In this document: in pieces, positions 34,773 through 45,355 of the stretch
How positions within the stretch are numbered: position 1 is the first letter of the stretch
Layout: each line of letters starts with the position of its first letter
Origin: Amycolatopsis aidingensis
GTDB taxonomy: Bacteria > Actinomycetota > Actinomycetes > Mycobacteriales > Pseudonocardiaceae
NCBI RefSeq assembly: GCF_018885265.1
Contig: NZ_CP076538.1
Span: forward strand, 4,934,001 to 4,998,000
DNA length: 64,000 bases
Reading direction: 5' to 3'
Program-made: the position numbers and the translations under genes
The notes under the pieces: model-generated
The model's input: the letters and a program-made list of their open reading frames with translations, nothing else
Databases searched by the model: none
Told to the model about the DNA's origin: nothing

Positions 34773-35513
34773 ATGGCAGGCCATCACCGCCGCAAGACAC
34801 CGCAACGTACCTGGCACGAATTCCCCCAGCTACCACCCCGGCCAAACCCCGACACCGGCGAACCACTCCCCCCTCATGCCCCCGGCTACTCAGGCCCCGA
34901 CCACCCCGGCAACAACCCCCGGCTCGCCGGTCCCATGTTCGGCCCGCCCGAGCCACCACCAGGGATGGGGCCGTGCCTGGCCTGGCACCGCGACGACATC
35001 ACCGGCAACATCCGACGCTACATCGTCGCCCTGGCCATCCTCGCCCTCGGCAGCTCCGTGCTGTCACTCCTGCGCGGCGACACCTTCGGCGACGCCCTGA
35101 CCTACTGGCCAGTATGGATCGTCATCGTCGTCTTCGCCTACCTGATGTCGGACCCGCTGACCTTCAAAACCATGTCCGCAGGCGCCGACTGGCTCCAATG
35201 GGGAACCCGGAAACGCTGGTACCACCGGACACCACGCGCCGGCCACGTCAAATTCTACGACCTCGTCTCCATCACCGCCTCAGGCTCCGGAATCACCATC
35301 TACCTCAGACTGGAAGACACCGAAGGAAACGTGCTGTACCGGATGCCGCACGCACTCCAACAAAACAGACACATATGGGACCTGCTATACAACGGCATCC
35401 TGCACTCCGTCGCCAACGGAGCCGAAATCGACAACCTCGCCATCAAAGCTCTCCGACTAGACGAAACCCAGGCACTGCAACTACGCCAACAGATCTCAAC
35501 AACAGACGACTAG
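34773..35513 (+). CDS. Two-TM membrane protein, possible immunity partner
   Basis: A 246-residue protein with a Pro-rich N-terminal tail (about 65 residues), two transmembrane helices (IVALAILALGSSVLSLL and WPVWIVIVVFAYLM) and a C-terminal cytoplasmic domain (KRWYHRTPRAGHVKFYDLVSITASG, LQLRQQISTTDD). It lies 12 bases after the WXG protein gene in one operon. Membrane immunity to a pore-forming effector is the best guess but no family was recognised. Confidence 0.6.
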   Translation: MAGHHRRKTPQRTWHEFPQLPPRPNPDTGEPLPPHAPGYSGPDHPGNNPRLAGPMFGPPEPPPGMGPCLAWHRDDITGNIRRYIVALAILALGSSVLSLLRGDTFGDALTYWPVWIVIVVFAYLMSDPLTFKTMSAGADWLQWGTRKRWYHRTPRAGHVKFYDLVSITASGSGITIYLRLEDTEGNVLYRMPHALQQNRHIWDLLYNGILHSVANGAEIDNLAIKALRLDETQALQLRQQISTTDD

Positions 35514-35676
35514 CCCGGATCTTTCGCGGGGGCGGCCGGGTTGGGGTCCGTAACAGAAACGGTGTTTCCGGCTCTGGTTGTCAGTAGCTCTCAGCGCCCG
35601 GCCAGGGCGTGAGGATGTCTACGGGTTGCCGATGATGAGCACTCCTCGTTTCGTTGGCCCGAGCGGTTGTAGGCAG

Positions 35677-38600
35677 CTAGGGGCCCTCAGGGCTGGAGTC
35701 CGTAGTGTTGTCGTGCTTCGGTTTACTGTTATCCTTGCCCGCGAATCCCTCCGGCGGGGTGATGTCGAGGATGACTGGTGTAATGTGGAAGCCGTTCTTC
35801 AACTCTGCGTCGGCCTGCTCTTTGAGAGTAGCTCGGAGCGCGTCCTTGTCCGGGTGGAGATTCTTGGGCCAGCCACGTCCGCTAGGGCGACGGTCGGGGT
35901 GGATCCAGTAGATGAGCAGGATGCCGTGGCGTCTGCCTTCCGGGATGAGGTAACGGTCGATCAGTTGTGCCCGCATAGCTGTCAGGACTTCTGAGTTGTT
36001 CGCCAGTTTCGCCTCGAACAGCACCCGGGCTGTGCCCTTGGTCTCGGTGAACGTTGTGGCAACGCCGTCGATCCGAGTTCCTACACCTTTGGGCTTCACG
36101 CGTTTGGCTTGGACCTCCCGGTCCACGACGACGCCCTCAGAGAGGCGGTCTTTGAGGCGCCGCTTCACCCAGTCGGTGATGCTGTCCTCCGAATGGGGGA
36201 TGTTGCCGCCCCAGATCTCCTGGAACGCAGTGCTGTGGGTGAGGTGGTGCTGCAGGTTGTCGAGTTGGTGCAGAATGACTGTGAGTAAGTCAGCGTCATC
36301 GCGGACCAGTCGGGCGTCGGCGGAGCGTAGAAGGTCCAGCAGGGTCTGCGGGCTGATGGCCTTGACGGCGAGGTCGGCTTGGCGTGCGCGGGCGGTGGCC
36401 AGGTATTGCCCCAGGATTTGCTGTTCTATGTCTTCACGGTGTGCCAGCAGAGTGAACAGGTCATCCACCCGACCAGCCGAAGCCAGTTGCTGCAGAAGAT
36501 TCGAGCGTAGTCTGCGGGCCGTGTCCTCTGGCTCCACAGCGCCACTTCTCATCGGCGGGTCGTTGTGGTACGGGAACGTGTCAAGCAGAAGCCGGGCGGC
36601 CGAGAGCACGTGGTCGTGGTCGAGCCCAGCGGAGTTGATCCTGCTGACGACTGCCGCGACCTGTGCGGATGTGTGATCCGCGCTTGTGAGTTCGTCGAGG
36701 GCGGAGTTCGGATCCAGTCCTGGGAGCAGTTCCTTCGCGCGAGCGGCCAGTGGAGAGTCTGGCTCGTTGCGCAGTCGGTGGCACAGGTCGAGAGCGGTCT
36801 CGGTCGCACTTGCTCGGACGACTAGGGACAGGAGTTCGTCCGCAGTCGGGCTGGTCTCGGACACGTCGAGCAGCCAGGCGACCATCCGGTCAGCGAACTC
36901 CAGCACCACGTGCTGGTAGAACCCGTACGCGGACAGGTGTTCTCCTGCGGCGTGCAGCACCTCAAGGTGGTTTATCGCGTGGTCCGCCAGCACCGGCCGC
37001 AGCTCGGTCGGGATGGCGTCAAGCAGGAGCCCGCGCAGGTCGTCAGGATCGTCGCCTGCGAAGACGGGCACGGCAACGATGGCGCTTATCCAGCGGCGCC
37101 AGACATCCAGCTGAACATCGGAGAGCTTGTTTGGGTAGTGCCAGACAAGCGTGGTGAGTAGATACACGCCGGCCCAGTCCGGCATGACCTGATCGCTGGT
37201 CCACGAGATCAGAGGCGTCCACGTGGCTGGGTTCGGCGTGTGCGCTTCGAGGTAGCGGATACCGGTATCGACTACTTTTGCGGCGTCCTCGGGCTGTAGC
37301 TCGTTCCAACCCGGCCATGCGGTCAGGTCGTGCCCCCCTGACGGTGCGGCGTCGCCTTGTCTGGCTTGCTGGACGAGTACGGGTATCTGCCACCAGGAGC
37401 CGGGATCCACGTCGACGTGCGTCAGGGCGTTGTTGAGGGCAAGCTTCGCCTGCTCCTGGGCCTGGGTTCGCGCCTCAGCGGCCTTCTGCATAGCGACAGC
37501 GTGCTTACGTTGGAACTGGGCGATTTCGCTCGACATGTCCACGCTGCCGCGCAAAGAGTGGGTGGCGTCGTAGGCAGGGTGGCTAGGCTGGAGGCTCAAC
37601 AAACGATCAGCGAGCGCCGCGGTCATGTCAACGATCTGGATGCGTGCCAGGCATTCGGCTAGTGACGCGGCAGTAGACGGCGGGCAGGTATCGACCTCGT
37701 CGAGGAGCCATTCCACGTCGTGCGACCCCAACAAGCCCATCAGAATGATCGCCTGCCAGCTGTCCTCCTGGATGGCCGCCATCTCCAGGACGAGGCTGTG
37801 CCGACGATCCGCTTCTCTTTCGATCCACGGCAAGGTGGTGCGTCCTTCCCGGGACTGGAGGCGCCAGCTTGCGGAGACAAGCATCCGCGCGAGCATTTGT
37901 CGGACAGCGGTGTCGTCGCTGTGCTCCCACGCTTGCCGCAGCAGTCCTTCGACAAACCGATCGTAGCGGCGGGCAATCGACTTGTCGTCGAGTTGCCTCA
38001 ACCAGTCGAGTGCGAGGGGAAGGTCGGTCGGGGGAATGCGATCAGCAAGCTCGCCGAGCGAACGGCTGTAGTAATAGTCGTAGCCCACGGGATAGGAGGA
38101 TCGTGGTCGGAGGGCCGCCAGCAATGTCCGCGTGGACATGAGCTTCGGGTACAGGACGTCGATGACGGCCGCTCGCACTTGATGGTCAGGGTCCTCGTCC
38201 TGGTCCAGGATGCTCGCAAGTCCGGTGATGATGTCGTTGTCGCCCAGCTCGCCGACAGCGATCACAGTCGCACGACGTGCGTAGGGGTACCACTGCGTGT
38301 CGACCGCAGCCTCCACCAACGCCGCGGCAAGCCCGGTGCACTGGCCAGCGGCGGCTAGGCGGGCGATCCACCAGAGCTGTTGAGACCGCTGCAAAGCTTT
38401 CAAGCTCTGGCTCAGCTCTGCCTCAAGGGAGGTGTGGACGAGCAGTGCGGGATCGACCCTCCAGTCCGTGTGGATCTTTCCGCTGGCCGCGTGGTCAAGC
38501 AGGGCGGCGACCACAGCCGCACGTATCGCATCCGAGGGCAGTTCCGTCGCCGCACCGGACGATGCGAACATCAGAGCGTTGGCGTGGACCAGGCTCTCGA

Positions 38601-39714
38601 CCAACCCGGGTTGAAGCGCTCCGAGCCAGGCGGCCACTCCAAGCCGACTAGTGGGGAGCAGTCCGTTGGAGTGCACGCCCAGCAGGGCGGGAACCTGGCC
38701 AGGTTGCAGCTTCCGCTCGACCAGGTATGCGGCGGTCGAGTATTCGACGTAGCTCTGGTGTCGGAACACGACTGCGCCTGCCGGACCAGTGTCGAACAGC
38801 GCAGTATCGAGTACATCGCGGTAGTCGGCGGGATCGATCGCTCTGGCCGTTTCAACGGGCTCAGGTTCGGACGGCAACTGATCGACGGTCAGCGTGCTGG
38901 GAGCGCCTGAGGTTGAGACTGCGAATGCCTGGGTACCGCTGAACGTCTCGAACGCCGCCAGCCGCATGGCGATGCGCATCGCCCGGTCAGCAGGAAGATC
39001 GCGTAGACGCTGGGAGTTGGTCTCCTGAAGCAGGTGCGCGACCTCGTACTCCATGGCCTCGACCGCGGTGTCGGGCAGGACCCCGCGGCCATGCCAGAAC
39101 CGTGCCACCGCGATCAACTGGCTCAGGCAGCCCGACAGCCTGCCCAACCCCGCCGCTGCCGCAGCCTCGATGAACGCGGCCCCGTCGAAGTCAGCAGCAC
39201 CCACAGCTTCCCCGACTACCGCCGCAGCCGTGACCCGGTCCAGGGGAAGCAGCTTCCACGTCTTGAAGTCCGGCAAGGACGTGGCGAAGACCCGGTCCCA
39301 CGCCGCTGCCCGGCAAGATAGACGCCAGTACCCATCGGCAGCCCCAGGCCGACCTAGTTCACGGGCCAACCAGCGCAGGATGAACTGATCGCTGGCAACG
39401 GCCTCATCCAAGGCGTCGAAGTACAAAGTCTTCTTCGTGCCCGCGGCCCCTGAAATCAGGTTCTCAAGCTTGTCACGCGTCTCAAGCGGAGTCTCGACGT
39501 ACTCGGCATCCGGCTCGACCGCGACGAGGGCGGTCGTCGTCGTGGTCTTGCCCGCCCCACCTGCTGCCAAAAGGGCAAAGTTGCGGGAGAGCGTCGGCAG
39601 GAGCGAGACCGGCACCACACCGCTCTTGCTATCAAGCTTCAAGAAGCCATCACTGTCGACGGGGACGGGCTCCTCAGGAGACGCGGCATAGCGGTGAAGG
39701 CCGTACGTTGACAC
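35677..39714 (-). CDS. Giant STAND-type NTPase with C-terminal PD-(D/E)XK nuclease (Avs-like defence protein)
   Basis: A 1345-residue protein, GTG start at 39714. Walker A is AAGGAGKTTT (residues 51-60); Walker B is TLYFDALDEA (96-105), close to the hhhhD-x-x-D-E form of NACHT/STAND ATPases. A winged-helix/sensor region follows (RHQSYVEYSTAAYLVERKLQPGQVPALLG), then about 750 residues of helical repeats. Near the C terminus GTRIDG (Asp1216) and VLFEAKLAN (Glu1234, Lys1236) give a D-x17-E-x-K nuclease core. Antiviral STAND proteins (Avs) use helical repeats to bind phage proteins and then activate an effector nuclease, but in described Avs the nuclease is usually N-terminal; here it is C-terminal. 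Divergent from the HEPN-like gene. Defence role is inference. Confidence 0.75.
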   Translation of the reverse strand: MSTYGLHRYAASPEEPVPVDSDGFLKLDSKSGVVPVSLLPTLSRNFALLAAGGAGKTTTTTALVAVEPDAEYVETPLETRDKLENLISGAAGTKKTLYFDALDEAVASDQFILRWLARELGRPGAADGYWRLSCRAAAWDRVFATSLPDFKTWKLLPLDRVTAAAVVGEAVGAADFDGAAFIEAAAAAGLGRLSGCLSQLIAVARFWHGRGVLPDTAVEAMEYEVAHLLQETNSQRLRDLPADRAMRIAMRLAAFETFSGTQAFAVSTSGAPSTLTVDQLPSEPEPVETARAIDPADYRDVLDTALFDTGPAGAVVFRHQSYVEYSTAAYLVERKLQPGQVPALLGVHSNGLLPTSRLGVAAWLGALQPGLVESLVHANALMFASSGAATELPSDAIRAAVVAALLDHAASGKIHTDWRVDPALLVHTSLEAELSQSLKALQRSQQLWWIARLAAAGQCTGLAAALVEAAVDTQWYPYARRATVIAVGELGDNDIITGLASILDQDEDPDHQVRAAVIDVLYPKLMSTRTLLAALRPRSSYPVGYDYYYSRSLGELADRIPPTDLPLALDWLRQLDDKSIARRYDRFVEGLLRQAWEHSDDTAVRQMLARMLVSASWRLQSREGRTTLPWIEREADRRHSLVLEMAAIQEDSWQAIILMGLLGSHDVEWLLDEVDTCPPSTAASLAECLARIQIVDMTAALADRLLSLQPSHPAYDATHSLRGSVDMSSEIAQFQRKHAVAMQKAAEARTQAQEQAKLALNNALTHVDVDPGSWWQIPVLVQQARQGDAAPSGGHDLTAWPGWNELQPEDAAKVVDTGIRYLEAHTPNPATWTPLISWTSDQVMPDWAGVYLLTTLVWHYPNKLSDVQLDVWRRWISAIVAVPVFAGDDPDDLRGLLLDAIPTELRPVLADHAINHLEVLHAAGEHLSAYGFYQHVVLEFADRMVAWLLDVSETSPTADELLSLVVRASATETALDLCHRLRNEPDSPLAARAKELLPGLDPNSALDELTSADHTSAQVAAVVSRINSAGLDHDHVLSAARLLLDTFPYHNDPPMRSGAVEPEDTARRLRSNLLQQLASAGRVDDLFTLLAHREDIEQQILGQYLATARARQADLAVKAISPQTLLDLLRSADARLVRDDADLLTVILHQLDNLQHHLTHSTAFQEIWGGNIPHSEDSITDWVKRRLKDRLSEGVVVDREVQAKRVKPKGVGTRIDGVATTFTETKGTARVLFEAKLANNSEVLTAMRAQLIDRYLIPEGRRHGILLIYWIHPDRRPSGRGWPKNLHPDKDALRATLKEQADAELKNGFHITPVILDITPPEGFAGKDNSKPKHDNTTDSSPEGP

Positions 39715-40023
39715 CTCACCACCTCACCACACCGATGTTGCCTTGCGAACACCGCCACGCCGACGGCTGCCATTCGTGTCGCCATCGTTGGCAGACACGT
39801 CCGGACGTCAACCTCCACCGTGCCGACACACCGTCTGCCGCCAACTCGGGTTGAGCTGGTGGTCCCGTCGATTCGGCTCTGACCATCGCCACGAGCAACA
39901 GAGCGCGTGCGGCTCCGATACGGAGCACTGGGAGGACCGGGCGACGGACTCAGTCTCGGCCGCCAGCACCTCGCGGGCTCGAATCACCTCATAGGTGGGG
40001 CTGACACGTGGGACCCTGACGTC
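39715..40023 (+). promoter_or_regulatory. Divergent region of STAND and HEPN-like genes
   Basis: About 310 bases between divergent genes, expected to hold both promoters. I see no strong palindrome, tRNA or small gene. Frames here are shadows or unsupported. Confidence 0.4.
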
Positions 40024-41750
40024 ATGCTCCAGGTCATCACGGGGATGTACTTCCAGGATGTACGGCTCAACGAGACCGAACATCGCCGGACCCTGTATAC
40101 GAACGCGTCCTTCTGAGGCGTGACCATGTCGACATACCTATCGGTCATTTGACGCCGGCAACAGAGTGGTCCACCGTCAACACGATTCTCGCGTACTTCA
40201 CCGAACGTCTTGAAGCGGTCCTACCTGACGGCAGCGACGACTTCATGATCTCAACCGGCGGTGATGCTATCGCAGACGATCTCGCCGTCGTGCTTTCGTT
40301 TGCGCTCGGTGCTACGTTCACTCCGAACCGAGAGAAGGCCGACCGACTGATCCGTGCACCGTCGGGGTCACTCCACAGTCCAGCCCCAGCCGACATTCTT
40401 CCGCGCACCTTCACCCCGCAGGTCGTACTCAACGATGGTGATCTTGATGATCTGCGCGCATTTATGATCGAGTTGCTGGCACTTAACCGAGGCGTCTTCG
40501 AACGGACGATGAGGGCGATGCGGCGCATCGTTACGGCGAGCGAGCGCGTCGCCGAGGATCCGACGCTTTCCTACACTGACTACGTCGCCGCCCTTGAGTC
40601 ACTCTCGACGGACGTCAAGGTGCCCGCTCCGACTTGGAACCGTCTCGACCCCCGTAAGCGTGGGATTCTCGACCGAGCCTTGGACACGTTAGGGGCTGGC
40701 GACGCCGACCGTGTTCGCACAGCGATCCTTGAAGCCGAGCGGGCAGGCATCAAGTACAGGTACGTCGAGTTCGTACTCAGCCATGTTCGCCCATCGTTCT
40801 TCCGCGAGGAAGCGATCGGCTTGAACCGTCCAGTGCGGCAAGCGTCCCTTCGACGGGTGGTGTCTAACGCCTACGACGCACGTTCGAAGAATCTCCATGA
40901 ACTCGGGGACCTTGCCATCGGGAAATGGCTTCTTGTCGGTGGCGCGCACACTGTCACCCCGCCCGGCGAAACGCTGATGCTCACGCACGCGGAACTCAAC
41001 AGGCTAGCCCGGCACGTGGTCCGTACCTACGTCCAGCGCGGATCTACCGAACTCGACCGAGACTACAAATGGAGAGACCATCTTCCCAACGTCATCAAGG
41101 CGCAACTGGCGCCGGAGTTCTATCTCGGGACCGCCGAGGCCATGCGTCCGGCCGATGCGGCAACCCGAGCCGGTGAGTTTTTTGACCACCTGATAGAAGC
41201 GCTGTCCGGACGCGTCAAGCTCAAGATCGACATGCGCCCTGCTCTCAGCCGTATTGAGGAATTGCTCGTCACCCAGCGGTCGCCCAACGTCCGAGAGCCG
41301 ATGCTTGCTATCTACCTGCTTTGGCACCGCCTACTGCCCCCGGAGGTTCATCAGCCAGCACCCGAGAGGGTCATGACGGCCGCGCTGGAAGAGTTACAAC
41401 GCCCGAGCCTATACTCGTTCACGGCAAGTGTGCTCCTCGACGTGATCCCGCCTTGGTCCGTAGACGAGGTATGCGAGCTAGCGGAGCAGCGGCACGTTGA
41501 GCTGCAAAAACGTCGCCATCTCGAGCTTCCCTCACGCCTTGACTCCGCGCTCTGGATCTACGCCGCAAAGCGCCTGTGGTTCGATGGACCACAGGACCTG
41601 GCGTCCGCGGCGGTCAGAAGGGCAGTGGAGTGCTCTCCCGGCCATGAAGACCTTCTCGCGCTCGAGCACGAAGTTGCCGCTGGCCGTGAGATCGATTTCA
41701 ACGTCCGAGCCTTCCTGCTCGGTGCAACCCCAGCGACAGACGAGCACTGA
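40024..41750 (+). pseudogene. HEPN-like defence-associated protein, one-base frameshift near the start
   Basis: The main frame (40149 on, 533 residues) has no convincing start, but the preceding frame from ATG 40024 reads MLQVITGMYFQDVRLNETEHRRTLYTN and joins smoothly to VLLRRDHVDIPIGHLTPATEWS if one base is restored at about 40105 (aacgcgtcc, expected aacgcggtcc). The joined product is about 575 residues. The helical core holds NAYDARSKNLHELGDLA, an R-x4-H motif as in ApeA-like HEPN RNases. The rest is helical with no other motif. Divergent from the STAND nuclease gene, so it may be its partner or a second effector. Confidence 0.55.
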
Positions 41751-42107
41751 TGTCGCGGCAAACGCACTGTGGCCGACCGGTGCCAGCATACGACGGCGTC
41801 CGCCTCGACGAGGCCCACACCAGCACCGACGACGCCATCACGGCCACTCGTCGGCACCACTCGCCTCCCGTGGCGACTGGTCAAACCGAACCCGAACGGA
41901 TCGGCCAGCTCGCGCCGCAAACCCTGCACAACCCAACAAGTGCAGTCGTTCCGCGAGCAGGAGGCCCACGCCCAAGGCTTGAATACCCCTGGCTGGCATC
42001 CCGCGCACGACACCGCCGGCGACAACCGGCCTCGCCGCCACGGCCGACCTCGCCCTCAGCCCAGATCGGGTCCAAGCGGACGAGGCCGGCTGTGGCAGCA
42101 CGCTCCC
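41751..42107 (+). other. Convergent intergenic region, no gene seen
   Basis: About 360 bases between the ends of the HEPN-like and HNH genes. Several frames are open in this GC-rich DNA but none has a ribosome site with a family-like product. No hairpin of note was seen. Confidence 0.35.
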
Positions 42108-42845
42108 CTACATGAAGCCGCTTGCGCGAGTTACTGCGCGGTCAATGCTGGCCGCCACGTCCTCCAAACCTGCCACTCTGTTGGCGGCATCGGCCAAAGT
42201 GGAAACACTGTCCTCAAGGTGCGCCAGATCACGCGCGGCCGAAGACAACACCGAGGCGTTGTCTTCGAGGTGCCCGAGGTCACGCGCGGCGGTGCTGAGC
42301 ATGAAGACAGCGTCCGGGTCAAGGATGGACCCGGCTTTACGCAATGCCTTGATCTCGTCCGACAGTTCCCGTACGAGGGCCGCAGCTTCCGCATCGGTCC
42401 GTTCGAGGCGCGCCAGCGTGGTACGGATGTCGTGGTTCTGATCATCGATCGCCGAAGTGATCCGCTCGACCAAACCGTCCTCGGTGACGTCGCGGAGTCC
42501 CCGCAGTTCCTCGTAGCGGCCTTCCTCACGATCCAGCTTCCAGGCTTCGAGAACTTCGATCGTGAATCGTTCGGCGGCTCCCGGTTCGTCAACGGTGTCG
42601 TGGTGAGGCTTGCAGAGGAACAGCAGATTCTCGAATGCGTCAACTCGATCGCGGGATATGCCCGGGATGTAGCGTTCTGCTGCCTGTTCGTCCGATCGTA
42701 TATGCGCGATCTGCAGGTTTAGGCGATACCTGTTTTCAACTTTCATGAGAAGGGGCTCGGTGCAGCCCGGACCCCAATAACACTTGCCTCGGCCGAACAG
42801 AATCAGCGCGGCACGGTCGCCGCGGGTGTAGTTGCGCGGTGGCAC
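42108..42845 (-). CDS. HNH endonuclease with C-terminal helical repeats
   Basis: Start set at GTG 42845 behind AGGAGGAGG, giving 245 residues. The N-terminal half is an HNH nuclease: GKCYWGPGCTEPL (Cys pair), LQIAHIRSDEQAAERY (His), FENLLFLCKPHHDTVDE (Asn, Cys, His-His). The C-terminal 80 residues are three short helical repeats built on AARDLGHLED, AARDLAHLED and AANRVAGLED, likely a coiled coil or ligand-binding bundle. This HNH type appears as the nuclease of CBASS-like and other abortive systems, although no SAVED domain follows. It belongs with the STAND/HEPN block. Confidence 0.8.
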   Translation of the reverse strand: MPPRNYTRGDRAALILFGRGKCYWGPGCTEPLLMKVENRYRLNLQIAHIRSDEQAAERYIPGISRDRVDAFENLLFLCKPHHDTVDEPGAAERFTIEVLEAWKLDREEGRYEELRGLRDVTEDGLVERITSAIDDQNHDIRTTLARLERTDAEAAALVRELSDEIKALRKAGSILDPDAVFMLSTAARDLGHLEDNASVLSSAARDLAHLEDSVSTLADAANRVAGLEDVAASIDRAVTRASGFM

Positions 42846-43103
42846 GGTTCCTCCTCCTGAACGTACGGTCACGGACGTGATACACCCGGACACCGACAGT
42901 TCTGGTCACCGAGGAGTGCGTCACCCGTTTATGCCACCCGTTTGGCGCAACTTTGTGTAGGCGATAGCCCTCCTTCCGCGCCGCTCACCGCAGTCGACGC
43001 AGACGCCATGCTCCGCTGCGTGACTGGGTGAGTACCGGGACGGCATACGAGCCAACTCCATCGATCTTGCACGCTCACATCCCCAACGATGCAGACCAGC
43101 ACT

Positions 43104-43257
43104 TCACGCTCCGACTGACTTCCCGCGTCCCATAGCGGAGCTGCCAGGCTGACTTGTCCTGATCATCGACACCAACAACCGGGACCGCGCGGCACCGATC
43201 CGAAACTGTCGACGCAATGTCTCGGCAGAGATCGGTCTGTCGTTTCCGGCTGAATAC
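43104..43257 (-). pseudogene. C-terminal fragment of DUF2637 protein (3' side of IS30 insertion)
   Basis: The minus strand left of the IS reads YSAGNDRPISAETLRRQFRIGAARSRLLVSMIR and ends GRGKSVGA stop at 43104. The RPISAETLR..GAARSR helix-turn-helix is the usual C terminus of DUF2637 proteins, so this is the severed end of the gene whose front half is at 44562-45215. Confidence 0.6.
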
Positions 43258-44561
43258 TGACCCCCTGGTTCCGCTTGGGTTCCAGTGCTTGTCGCAACAC
43301 TCCTGGTAGAAGAGGGCGTGCTGATGGCGAGGCGTGGAGCGAAGCGGCGGCTGGATCTTGAGTCGCGGTACTGGCAGTTGATCCTGTCGGGGGTAGGGAC
43401 GGTCGAGGCGTGCCAGATCATCGGGATCGGCCGTAAGACCGGCTACCGCTGGCGGGCGGAGAACGGCGGGCTCCCACCTGCGTTGGTCGCCGAGGAGGCC
43501 CGTTCGAGCCGATATCTGTCCCGGTCCGAACGGCAGCGGATCGCCACCCTGCGGGCCCAGAAACTGTCGATCCGGGAGATCGCGCGGCGGATTTGCCGTC
43601 ACGCTTCCACGGTCAGCCGGGAGCTGCGCCGCAACGTCCGGCCGCATGATCAAGGGCGCTACGACGCTGACCTGGCGCATTCCCGGGCCCGGCAACGTGC
43701 GCGTCGGCCGCGCCAGGCTCGGTTGATCCAGGATTCGCAGCTGCGGGCGGCCGTGCAGGCGAAGCTTGAGCTGGAGTGGAAGTCCCGAGCAGATCGCCAA
43801 CTATCTGCGGTCCGCTTTCCCTGATCACGCCAGCTGGCACGTGTGCCACGAAACGATCTACCAAGCGCTCTACCACGGTGGCAAGGGCGGTCTGAGCCGC
43901 CGGCTCACGCAGCGTCTGCGTACCGGCCGGGCGTTGCGCAAGCGTCGCCGCCGCGCTGATCAGCGACGGAGCCGGTTCGTCGCGCCCACTCTGCTGATCG
44001 AGCACCGCCCGGCGGCGGCCCACGAGCGGACCCGCGTTGGTGATTGGGAAGGTGACCTCATCGTGGGCCGCGGCAACCAGTCGGCCATCGCCACCCTTGT
44101 CGACCGCTCCAGCCGCCTCCTGCGTCTGGTTCACCTGCCCGGCAACCGCGGCGCCGACACGGTCCGCGACGCCCTGATCGCTGTCCTGGGCGCCCTTCCC
44201 GAAGCAGCGCGACTGACGTTGACCTGGGACCAAGGATCCGAAATGGCCTACCACGAACAGATCGCACCGCTGCTGCGTGAAGGTGTGTTCTTCGCGCACC
44301 CAGGAAGTCCATGGCAGCGCGGCACGAACGAGAACACGAATGGCTTGCTGCGCCAGTACTTTCCCAAACGCACCGACCTCGCGATCCATACGCCCGAGCA
44401 CCTCGGCATGGTCGAGCACAAGCTCAACCACCGGCCACGCAAGACACTCGGATGGCGGACACCCGCCGAGGTCTTCCACAACGCCGTGGCATCATAGACC
44501 CCGTCACCGTTGCGACGACCGCTCGAATTCGCCCTGGAACCCAAGCGGAACAGATGGGTCA
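43258..44561 (+). mobile_element. IS30-family insertion sequence
   Basis: About 1304 bases bounded by inverted repeats of 28 bases with four mismatches (43258-43285 and 44534-44561; shared part gttccgcttgggttccag and tgaccc at the tips). It contains one transposase gene, itself frameshifted. It splits a DUF2637 gene. No convincing target-site duplication is visible. Confidence 0.8.
43324..44497 (+). pseudogene. IS30-family transposase, frameshifted
   Basis: First frame from ATG 43324: helix-turn-helix LNLSREEIARRI-like part (KLSIREIARRICRHASTVSRELRRN). After AKLELEW at about 43783 an extra A forces a switch to the frame reading SPEQIANYLRSAFPD, which runs to 44497 and carries the DDE core: VGDWEGDLIVGRGN (Asp), LTWDQGSEMAYHE (Asp), FAHPGSPWQRGTNENTNGLLRQYFPK (Glu). 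Family firm; the frameshift suggests the copy is inactive or the read has an extra base. Confidence 0.8.
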
Positions 44562-45215
44562 CCATTCGACCGACGTTGACATCGGTCGACGGTGCTCCAT
44601 CCAATGGCGCGCATCCGCCCGACGTGCCCGCTCCAACAAACCATCCTCGACGTGAAGCGATCCGCTCTTGGCCCGCTCTGACTCCGGCCGTTGGGCTCGT
44701 GTCGCACCGTCGCCGAGGGCGGTCGTTTCCGAACGTGACACCTCAGACGCTGCCACGCTGCTGGCCCGAACGGTGGCTGACACGGCATCCAACAGCCCCG
44801 GCCCTACCTCGGCCCAACCAATCAGCAACAGCGGACCCACGGCATCGAAAGCGGCCCTGCCGAACTCACCGGCGATCAACGGGTCAGCCACATTCAACGC
44901 CAACGCCACCACACTGGCGAACACGAGCAACCGCCGAGCAGGCCGAGTCTGTTCGGCAGTAGCCCCGTGCAGCACCAAGTGACGGATACCAAGCAGCAGG
45001 CCAACGATCGACAGATCGACCGCCGGCGCGACCAATGGAGCAACCCACGGCGACACGCCCAAGCGCAGCGCCAAGCTCAGCACATTGCCGAACCCGAACA
45101 TGAAGGTCAACGCGACCACGACACCAGCAATCACCGTAACGCATCGCAACGTCGCATCACGCTCCGTAGAATGGTGTGGCGTGCTAGCAGCCTCCACGGG
45201 CATCCCGGAGGTCAT
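44562..45215 (-). pseudogene. DUF2637 membrane protein, front half cut by IS30
   Basis: The ATG at 45215 begins a protein with four transmembrane helices (VTVIAGVVVALTFMFGFGNVLSLAL, WVAPLVAPAVDLSIVGLLLGI, LLVFASVVALALNVADPLI, AAFDAVGPLLLIGWAEVGPGLL), the DUF2637 pattern found in conjugative actinomycete elements (SpdB-like spread proteins). Shortly after HWMEHRRPMSTSVE the frame enters the IS inverted repeat and stops at 44559. The C-terminal helix-turn-helix is left behind at 43104-43257. It is the only conjugation-related gene still recognisable in the island. Confidence 0.7.
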
Positions 45216-45355
45216 CGCTGATTCCCCTGCTTCCGGCGCTCCATCACCAGCGGCACCCGCGCCTCGATAACCAGCGGCTTCCCGCTTAGGCGTGGGCTAC
45301 CTGAACGAGCCGCCCGTGGCTGCTGGACGGATCCGGAATCCGTGTGCATCCTGCG

